A stretch of 16,201 nt of DNA from Botryococcus braunii (taxonomy: Eukaryota > Chlorophyta > Trebouxiophyceae). Of the stretch, positions 1-16,201 are shown piece after piece. The DNA lies in the NCBI GenBank assembly GCA_002005505.1, contig KV908759.1:45829-62029 (forward strand). The letters run 5' to 3'. How positions within the stretch are numbered: position 1 is the first letter of the stretch; each line of letters starts with the position of its first letter. The translations under genes and the position numbers were made by a program. The notes under the pieces were generated by a model. That model was not told the DNA's origin, did not search any database, and saw only the letters and a list, made by a program, of their open reading frames with translations.

Positions 1-9442
<9,442 letters not shown>

Positions 9443-9645
9443 TGTATACAAGGCTGATGAGTTCTAAAGGACAGCAGCCTGAGAACGATCCTAACGGCTA
9501 ATGCGCCCTTCCCTCCTTCACGGGCAAGTTGTTGGACGTTTCAAACACTTCTAGTCTTCAGACTCATCATGGACGAAGTAACACTTGATTTCGTCGGGCT
9601 GCTGAGGCATTGCCTGCAATGGACCGTGACACATCCTGCTGTATG

Positions 9646-9726
9646 ACATACAGTGTATGTACTGTAGATTTTGGGAGGCAAGTGCGGACAGTACGGAGTC
9701 CGTACAATGTCCGTACTACGGACATT
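9646..9726. promoter_or_regulatory. Cluster of three odd palindromes sharing TCCGTA/TACGGA half-sites
   Basis: Three perfect inverted repeats with single-base centres lie in 81 bp: ACATACA-g-TGTATGT (9646-9660), GTACGGA-g-TCCGTAC (9691-9705) and AATGTCCGTA-c-TACGGACATT (9706-9726). The last two abut. The hexamer TCCGTA or its complement occurs four times. The cluster lies about 205-285 nt upstream of the Ubl start codon. Confidence 0.5.
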
Positions 9727-9749
9727 CTATCAAAGTGAGCGCGGCCTCC

Positions 9750-9756
9750 TGATTGG
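9750..9756 (-). promoter_or_regulatory. CCAAT box
   Basis: The minus strand reads CCACCAATCAGG. CCAATCA is the NF-Y consensus core with good flanks, placed between the TTC tract and the palindrome cluster. Its position upstream of the Ubl gene is plausible, but the motif is short. Confidence 0.35.
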
Positions 9757-9820
9757 TGGTAACAAACAGTAGAATTAGCTTGATACTGGCCATTGATCAG
9801 TATACACCAATACGTAACGA

Positions 9821-9852
9821 AAGAAGAAGAAGTAGAAGAAGAAGAAGAAGAA
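9821..9852. repeat. GAA trinucleotide tract (TTC on the gene strand)
   Basis: AAG/GAA units occupy about 32 bp with one TAG interruption. On the minus strand this is a pyrimidine (TTC) patch, a common element of plant core promoters and 5' regions. It may also be a neutral microsatellite. Confidence 0.7.
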
Positions 9853-9970
9853 CCATAAGAGTGAGACCCACAGCTTGCATTTTATGGCTCATCACATTCC
9901 ATGGCTAATGCAACACTTGTCAAGTATACATTCACATGCAGTCAAACATGAGCCTGGCCACGATCATATT

Positions 9971-9998
9971 TGGGGATGCCATGCACGTGCCATCCCCA
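9971..9998. promoter_or_regulatory. G-box (CACGTG) enclosed by an 8-bp inverted repeat
   Basis: TGGGGATG at 9971-9978 and CATCCCCA at 9991-9998 are exact reverse complements. The 12-nt interior contains GCACGTGC, with CACGTG at 9984-9989. CACGTG is the known core for plant bZIP and bHLH factors. It lies about 540 nt upstream of the Ubl start codon, and function is inference. Confidence 0.3.
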
Positions 9999-11280
9999 GA
10001 GTCTTTCCTAATCAACAGTACTAGTATTATAATTAGTATCAATTAACAGAGCTTCCCATGATCCAACCGTTCATTAAGTCAATCAGTTTTCACCTGCAGG
10101 CTTTGCCTAGCTAGGCCGAAAGGCCTGCTGTGACTTTAGCGCGAGTAAACATAGCTTTCTGCAGTTGCAGACATTTAACCCCCTTCAGACAGGTATCACG
10201 ATATATCTTCCTCGATATATATTGACTGGCCCTCGACTTCATCACGCAGGGTCGATAAACGGTGGTCCCGACCACCATTTATTCCGTGTCTACATGATGT
10301 GTGGGTGTAACCCCACCGGTAAGCAAGCACATCAGATCTGAAACCATGCAGGTGTAAACTATCAGCATCAGTCGCAATAGACTGCTAATGAGCCACATAC
10401 GCAGTGGACCTGCTGATCCTCCTTGCAATTGATACCACCATGCACGGGCTATAATCATTGCATACATTTCTGTATCGTACTGCTATGCCAATGTCAGCAG
10501 GCAACAAAACGACCAGCACTAACCACAGCTGTCTGCAGTAGACCGAGCGCTCATATTTATCCCATCCCAGTATTTGCAAGCTTAGACCAGTTGCTTCGGA
10601 TGTGTTAGGTGTACATGCATACAATAGACATGTGTGCCCTGTTGCGTGTACACCAAGTCATTGTTAGATAAAATGTCGAGAAGACAACGGCGTTAACGCA
10701 CCAGTAGCAAGTGTAGCTATACTTGCTATAGGTTACATCTGGTAGGTCTCCAGATATGTGCCTCTTCGTGGATCCAATCTTCATCCTTGACACGTTCCAG
10801 CAGTTTCTAAAAAGCACAAGAGGATTTGACCCAGTGGGCACCTATTAGCATGCTGAGATTTGCATCTGAACTCAGGTTGTTTGTAACACAGAACTGCTTG
10901 TTGGCATGCCTTTCGAGGCTCAACGAAAAGAAACAATCACGACGCATTCCTGACGAGCCTGCAAGCTATGAATACACATGCACCTGCATTTTGCCAGAAC
11001 TTTGCAGTCAATTGGTTTGCAAGCCTCATGATCGCTATCACTCGTAGGGTGGTAACAGCTGCAGCATAAGGGCCAAGACTCACACTCACATTCCAATATC
11101 CCCCCTATTGCCACAGGCAAGCATTGGAAGAGAGTTTGGTCCACACTAATAGATGAACATCGATTTCCTTTTATGTCCACATTGCACCAAGAAAAGCAAA
11201 GTGGAGGAAATCACCTGTACAGCGAGCATTAAGGATGAGAGCATTATGTCCACATGTGCATGCATTTCTATCACTGGCAG

Positions 11281-11439
<159 letters not shown>

Positions 11440-12627
11440 GCATGCCCACTCACAAAAGCTATCCCATATAAGACGCGTCCTCGTGAATCAATGTACCAAT
11501 CCAGCCATACTCTATCACGTACTTTCTAGAGGTACAGCACTAGCTAGAACTGTGCAACAGCATATGTTGCATTGCAGTATGCCTGCCTGTGCGTATGCAT
11601 CCACAGTGTATACCTGCGGCATAGAAACTAGGTTTACCTTCGGTACAGACATGTGTCCGTTTCAAAGGCACATTCGAGCTTCTGAAAGGCTCAAATCGTT
11701 CATTTGTCCAAAGGAACTTCAAAACATTTTTTGAAAAAGGAGCCTTCCAAGTCTCCAGACTCAGCAGATCCGGATCTGCATATATAGAGGTCGAAAATGG
11801 GAGTTTCAAAATGTTCCGTTTGAATCATTTGAGCACCCACATGCATGAAACAAGACAACATAACGGTAATCAGGGGAAGAGATGGAGAATATACGTGGTT
11901 TCCATCCTTTCTGGCTGCAGGCCAACACTGAGAGTAACTCCCAATTGATGTCATCGGTATAATAAGGCACCCTGTTCAAGGGATGCATCTGCCTAGGCCT
12001 TACGGCCATGATAGGTGAAATGCATGTTGGGCCAGCGTGTCCCTGCAACCTGCAGATGGCCAAAGCATCGAATAAGAACCCTACGAGGTAGAAATGCCGT
12101 AAACAACGATGTTTATTTGGGCGGTTCATGATGCTATATTAAAAGTCTGCAACATCTGCCTACGATCCTGTCTGCAGATTACAACAGAGAAGATAAACAT
12201 GCTGCACCTTGCACGAACAACAGCTGCTATATACATGGCATACATGTTGCCTTACAGATGAAACGCACTGGCAATGTCACACAGTGCACAGTGATACACT
12301 TTGCAAAGAGTAGGAGTCGTGGTATGCATGGCACGTGCCCTGTCTGGGTCCGTTATATGGGCCGATGTAAACAACTGGCAAGCGACACGTTTAACATGGG
12401 GTCATGCCATGGCCATTGCTGACATTTCTAGTCGCGGCAGTGGGGCAGGCATAGGACAATGGAAAGGGTTAACCATAACCAAGAAGAATATCGAGCTCGA
12501 GGCTTATTCAGATCATCATCAGTGACATCAGATCCCTGATGAGCACCATCCATTTAAGGATCCTGAGAAATCCAGAGGATGGGATTATTCATACATGTTG
12601 AAAGTCACATAAAGCTTTTGTGATGGG

Positions 12628-12699
12628 TCAGGTGTAAGAGAAGTCATAAAGTGTACAGCATGCCCCCAGAGTATACCAGCCTTCTGACTCATTGGCAAT
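12628..12699 (-). pseudogene. Candidate terminal AKR exon (weak)
   Basis: After CATACAG the phase-0 frame IANESEGWYTLGACCTLYDF ends at a stop 24 codons on. Length and position suit a last AKR exon, and GWY...LY could be a degraded GxRY...LY tail, but the resemblance is slight and the pyrimidine tract poor. Another candidate (GSDVTDDDLNKPRARYSSW, near 12480-12540) is equally weak. Confidence 0.22.
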
Positions 12700-13172
12700 C
12701 TGTATGTTTATGACAATGATGGTCAAGTTAGCATGGCCAGTACGCTGTCACAACAATGGCCATCAGTAGATCAGTCTTCTAATAATTCGATTTGACATTG
12801 CAATGGACAACAATCAATAGAAACATTGGCTATCAGTACTCCCAATGCGACACGCAACCATGGTTGGGAAGGCCTACACCCAACCATACCATGGCCAAAT
12901 GCACAGAGGCTAATTGCAACAGCAATGAAATGGCCGTCCACAATGCCTCGGCATCTGTGGCTCTAGAATTCGGGCAGAGGTTACAGACGAAAAGCATGGA
13001 ACCACCCAACAACTTCATGTTGCTACCAACATCTAAACACATCAAGCTGTAAAACAGCATTAAAATCCAACCGTTCAGTGCAAGACAAAGCCTGAGAATT
13101 CTGGCGAAATGTTAAGACGAACAGGAATGCGGCTAAGAAGGAGCACAAGGATTCCGACTAAAGCCTGTGACG

Positions 13173-13215
13173 GATCATCCAGCTATGGCTGCAGAGCAGC
13201 CATAGCTGGATGATC
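13173..13215. repeat. Near-perfect 20-bp hairpin with 3-nt loop
   Basis: GATCATCCAGCTATGGCTGC (13173-13192) is the exact reverse complement of 13196-13215, separated only by AGA. A G-T wobble and up to three further pairs can extend the stem. It begins about 25 nt inside the intron after AKR exon P5. Confidence 0.9.
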
Positions 13216-13240
13216 TGTCCCTAGCTATCCTTTGTCTTAC

Positions 13241-13344
13241 CTCACTGTAGGGAACTGCAGCTTCAAGCTCCTTGATGTCTTCCGGAGTCATTACGACATT
13301 TAAAGCCCCCATATTCTCTTCGAGGTACTTTACACTTTTTGTAC
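13241..13344 (-). pseudogene. AKR exon P5, intact frame
   Basis: The acceptor is GCTTCAG|GT, whose split Gly codon completes PIPG, and the donor CAGTGAG|GTAAGA leaves phase 0. The peptide TKSVKYLEENMGALNVVMTP then EDIKELEAAVPYSE is the typical AKR segment near the C-terminus. One conserved terminal segment (usually with an RY motif) is still expected downstream. Confidence 0.8.
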
Positions 13345-13784
13345 CTGAAGCCCATAACTCCCAAGCTTTTCTGGGAGAGCCCACACACCAGATTGCCGGC
13401 AGGGTATCAGATCTCTAGATTGTCCTTGCAGCATCCTTCACAACTAGCATTGCCTGTTCGGCATGAGAGAAGCCCCTTGAGCACAGCATGCATGAATTAT
13501 AACTCCGTTTCTAATGTCAGGGCAAAGTCTTGCCATCTGCATAGGATGCCCCTCCCTCCGCCCTTTACCCACAGAATACGCTTAGAACCCTGGCAATCAC
13601 AGAAACTTTGGCACAGAAATGGGAAGTCACAGAAGGATGGGAAGTCAGTTACACAGGCATGGCGTTATGCAGAGCAAGACCGATGAATCATAATAGTGGA
13701 GACGAACACATCCAACCTCATGATTCCTTGGTGTTAGAACAGGCAGCTTCTGTGGCAATATGGAGATTGAGGGGAGTGCTGCAC

Positions 13785-13898
13785 CAGGAATGGGAAATAT
13801 ATCGTCCCCTTTGTGCAGGAGCCAGGCCAAAGACAGCTGTGCTGGGGTGCACCCTTCGCCTTGGCCATCTGCTTTATTTTCTCCACCAGCTCCATATT
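13785..13898 (-). pseudogene. AKR exon P4, one frameshift
   Basis: The acceptor is taken as AATGCAG|AAT and the donor CCTG|GTGCAG. The frame [15 protein letters not shown] is followed, after AAG GG, by [20 protein letters not shown] in the next frame. One base is missing at about 13852-13854, where a GGN Gly codon is expected. The upstream border is uncertain: the open frame before it ([12 protein letters not shown]) may also be exonic. Confidence 0.7.
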
Positions 13899-14573
13899 CT
13901 GCATTGCACGCAATGTCCGTTCGTCATCAACTGTTTTACTCACAGATATTCATTGCTTTCATATTCATAGCAATAAATATTCATAATCACATTCAAGGCA
14001 AAGCCATCTTCATAGCATCAACAAATTTGAATTAAAGCTCTCCCCCTCCCCCGTTCTTTTAATGTTCTAATGTTTCCACTTTTTGTGCCTTTGCTCATGA
14101 GGATTCATCATGGGCGACTGATGGAGTGGATTTCTACAAGCATATCCATACAAAGACCATCCCAGCTGCCATAACAAGTCCGTGGGCAGCTATGGATCCC
14201 ATCAAAAAGAGAGAACCAAACACTGCAAGTTCACGCATCCTCCCAAGCCCCAACCCCTCCACCCTCGCCCAGTACATCCACCATGTATCAGTCAATTGCC
14301 CCAAAGACAGAAGCCTGCTTCAAGCTTGCTGCGTACTGGAAGGGCAGAATTTGGCGCATCCCAGACACTTCCACAAAGGTTTCTCCCCTCGGGTCCCTGC
14401 CATTTACATGTCATTCCGTGGCCTTGCCGCCCCATGGTTTTGTAAACTCAAAAACGACACTTTCACATTGCAAAACTGGTGGAACCGGCACAGGTATGCT
14501 GTCACTATCTTGGAAGCCCTTGCGCATAAGGGTGCTGCTTAAAATATCACAGTTCGGAGGTGGAGGTGGTCAC

Positions 14574-14714
14574 CTTCTCGTAGTTGTCCCACCAAGGGTG
14601 GGGCCCAAGGTATGGCTTGTCTTTGGCGGCAGCCCCGGTCAGAAAGCCACGTCCCAAGGGGCTGTATGCTAACACAGCTATGCCCAACTCCCGGCAGGTT
14701 GGCAGGATGTCTGT
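14574..14714 (-). pseudogene. AKR exon P3, intact frame
   Basis: The acceptor is GCATGCAG|ACA and the donor GAGAAG|GTGACC, with 47 codons in phase 0. The peptide [20 protein letters not shown] is the most conserved stretch of the AKR family, followed by [20 protein letters not shown]. No lesion was seen. Confidence 0.78.
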
Positions 14715-15043
14715 CTGCATGCATAGCGTGGCACAGTCAGCAGCAGAAGTTGTGCCCACTGACATCCACACCCTTCCAAACTCAAAAAGCAATTTCCCTT
14801 TCAAATCTCCGTACATTACTCATCTGCATGTTTCCGCACTGCATTCAATGTGTTTGCCTCAATTTATCCACCCAAGACAAAAACCTCTTAATAGAAGACT
14901 CATGGCTCCCTTTGTACTGGCCAGCCTGCGGGTACAAGGGAGTCCTCTGGAAATCTGACACGTCTACATTGCCTCACCATGCATTGCCACTTCTGCATTG
15001 CTTGAATAGTCAAAAGGATGTGCACCAGCTAGAGGTCCTTCCG

Positions 15044-15044
<1 letters not shown>

Positions 15045-15081
<37 letters not shown>
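15045..15081. repeat. Poly(T) tract, 37 nt
   Basis: An uninterrupted T37 run on the plus strand (A37 on the gene strand) inside an AKR intron. It could be the tail of a retroposed insertion on the minus strand, but I see no recognisable element or target-site duplication beside it. Confidence 0.9.
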
Positions 15082-15532
15082 CATTCTTTTGGGAAAACAG
15101 ATACACTGAAAAACATAAACACTGAGTGTTGGGGCTAGCCTTTGTCTCGGATGTCCGCATTATGCAAGACGAAAGTGGTGGAAGTTGACCATCCAAGTCG
15201 TAGGAAGAGCCATACACTGAGTGTGTGAGAAGGACATCTCCATGCAAAACAGAGAGCAAAGCAAAGAGGAATAAGCAAGGCTTGCGAGCGCCCGCAGAGA
15301 ACAACACGTCATCAACCACTCATGGAAGCGATGCACTGCCAATGAAACATAACATAGCCCTGAATCCACCAAGCGAGGCAACATCATGTTCCCAACTTCT
15401 CAGTCCAGTAAAGTGTATACACACCTCCAAGACAGGGCAAACAAGACATAGACAGCGGTCAGTCTTGCCATCCACAGAACATATTTGATTTCTCTGGCGT
15501 GAAGCCGGTGTGAGATTGCATGGAAGGCACAC

Positions 15533-15666
15533 CTCCACATCTCGAGCGAAGAGGGAGTATTCCTGCTCTATCACGCTGATGGGGTGGATGGCATGTGCAG
15601 CTCGCAGCTCTTCAGCAGGCAGTTCGCATAGCCGATTCCCTTCACTTTCCCCTCCTCCACTAGCTC
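15533..15666 (-). pseudogene. AKR exon P2, one frameshift
   Basis: The acceptor is GAGCAG|GAG and the donor GTGGAG|GTGTGC. The peptide ELVEEGKVKGIGYA is followed, one base out of frame, by ELPAEELRAAHAIHPISVIE and QEYSLFARDVE. The exon is 134 nt where 45 codons need 135, so exactly one base is missing, at about 15625/15626 (TATGC|GAACTG). There is no homopolymer at this site. Confidence 0.72.
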
Positions 15667-16057
15667 CTGCTCCCCCTTTTGTTAGTAACAGTTCTGGAGG
15701 GCATAGAAGGGAAGAGGAGGGCCCTGCTGAGACAAACTGCTTGTCCACAGCACTGATTCAAACCTTTCTAGGTTGGGTTTTCTATAGGTGAGGCTGCAAG
15801 ATGTGATGCACTGCAGGGCACTGAGCACCCACTGCATCCTACGGTTTGCTTCTCTCCACTTTGCTGGACACTTCTCTTCACTGTGTTGGGCAACACAGGA
15901 AGTTCCTAGGGCCTTCAGAACCTGCTTCGTTCTAAAGTAAACAACGCATGTTGATTGTGCAGACCCTCAATAACTTCTTTCATTTGAATTGCATCGCTAA
16001 GAACTTTGGTCCAAGTGAGAAGCACCACGGAAGTGATCTGATTGGGTGCCGGTTGTA

Positions 16058-16201
16058 CTTCATGTACCGCATTGTGTCAGCCAGTGGAACGTTTGGGTCA
16101 GGACTCCTTAGTATGAGCACATCTATGTAGTCAATTCCCATGCGTTTAAGAGATTGTCTACGGACTCGCGGAGGAACTCCCTGGTCCCGATGCTTATGAC
16201 T
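16058..16201 (-). pseudogene. AKR exon P1 (partial), one frameshift, donor not usable
   Basis: The first frame reads TREFLRESVDN, then the next frame reads SLKRMGIDYIDVLILRSPDP and NVPLADTMRYMK. Together they match the AKR segment before the EGKV strand if one base is missing near 16152-16155. The exon should end at AAG, but the sequence there is AAGTACAAC. An AAG|GTACAAC donor would need one more G, and using AA|GTACAA gives an immediate stop in exon P2. Confidence 0.65.

Larger units (their letters stand above)
9443..9860 (-). promoter_or_regulatory. Presumed 5' UTR and promoter of the Ubl gene
   Basis: This is the sequence directly upstream of the minus-strand start codon. Read on the minus strand it holds a TTC/CTT-rich tract (9821-9852), a CCAATCA box (9750-9756, about 310 nt before the ATG) and the palindrome cluster at 9646-9726. 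I see no convincing TATA box close to the gene. The transcription start and any 5' UTR intron are unknown. Confidence 0.45.
12628..16201 (-). pseudogene. Aldo/keto reductase (AKR8/YakC-like), frame broken in several exons; 5' end beyond window
   Basis: Gene-level entry. AKR enzymes are NADP(H)-dependent cytosolic oxidoreductases with a TIM-barrel fold. Family sequence appears in order in five exons: LRESVD...MGIDYID (16201-16058), VEEGKVKGIG...AIHPIS...EYSLFARDVE (15666-15533), [19 protein letters not shown] (14714-14574), [17 protein letters not shown] (13898-13785) and TKSVKYLEENMGALN (13344-13241). Three of them (first, second, fourth) each need one inserted base to read through, and the first lacks a usable donor in phase. 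The position of the usual catalytic His (LHR in many members) reads LRS, although AKR8-type members also differ there. About a dozen residues expected between WWDNYEK and LVEKIK are missing. Interpretation: a decayed copy. Base-calling errors are the main alternative. Confidence 0.7.

Noticed and set aside
10279..11180. Several 60-86 codon frames in the intergenic region, one Cys-rich
   Set aside because: They are short, on both strands, and lack domain, splice or codon evidence. I checked the Cys-rich frame at 10920-11180 for a secreted peptide pattern and saw no signal sequence.
12858..12893. Inverted repeat around ATGGTTGGG / CCCAACCAT
   Set aside because: The stem is 9 bp with imperfect extension and sits near no gene signal. 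Not remarkable beside the 20-bp hairpin at 13173.
13608..13660. Imperfect tandem copy of a GGGAAGTCA unit
   Set aside because: There are only two copies, about 20 bp apart, within an intron, so chance is sufficient.
14126..14672. Overlapping plus-strand open frames beside AKR exon P3
   Set aside because: Three frames are open at once over the same DNA. None resembles a family, and part of one is antisense to exon P3.

Overview
The window reads as nuclear DNA of a eukaryote. It has many small exons with GT/AG borders, long introns, dinucleotide microsatellites up to about 200 bp and poly(A)/poly(T) tracts, and no long uninterrupted genes. The protein families and repeat types fit a green plant lineage (land plant or streptophyte alga), but I cannot fix the taxon from sequence alone. 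Both genes I can support lie on the minus strand.

Region 1 (1-9442): one large split gene, read right to left, with 16 predicted coding exons that keep a single open frame of about 1146 codons. It starts with a ubiquitin-like domain (residues about 13-85) and continues into a long Pro/Gly/Gln/Met-rich, mostly disordered protein. This is the layout of the BAG6/BAT3/Scythe-type 'large proline-rich protein', a cytosolic-nuclear chaperone scaffold in ubiquitin-linked protein quality control. The last exon or exons lie beyond position 1. Its introns carry most of the simple repeats, including a 116-bp alternating purine-pyrimidine tract and a (GT)n(GA)n block. One intron is best explained as a GC-AG intron.

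Region 2 (9443 to about 12600): intergenic. The proximal part is the presumed promoter of the Ubl gene. It holds a CCAAT box, a GAA/TTC tract and a notable cluster of three odd palindromes at 9646-9726. Farther out there is a G-box inside an inverted repeat and a (CA)n(TA)n microsatellite. I see no convincing gene here.

Region 3 (about 12630-16201): an aldo/keto reductase (AKR) on the minus strand whose 5' part lies past 16201. Family sequence is clear in five exons, but three of them each lack one base and so change frame, and one splice donor looks broken. It is either a decaying pseudogene or an error-rich stretch of assembly. The neighbouring Ubl gene keeps its frame throughout, which favours real decay.

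I found no CRISPR array, tRNA, rRNA, intact transposon or defence-type gene cluster. The items most worth a second look are the palindrome cluster, the AKR decay pattern, the GC-AG intron, the optional Arg-rich segment in exon 7 and the near-perfect 20-bp hairpin beside the AKR splice site.
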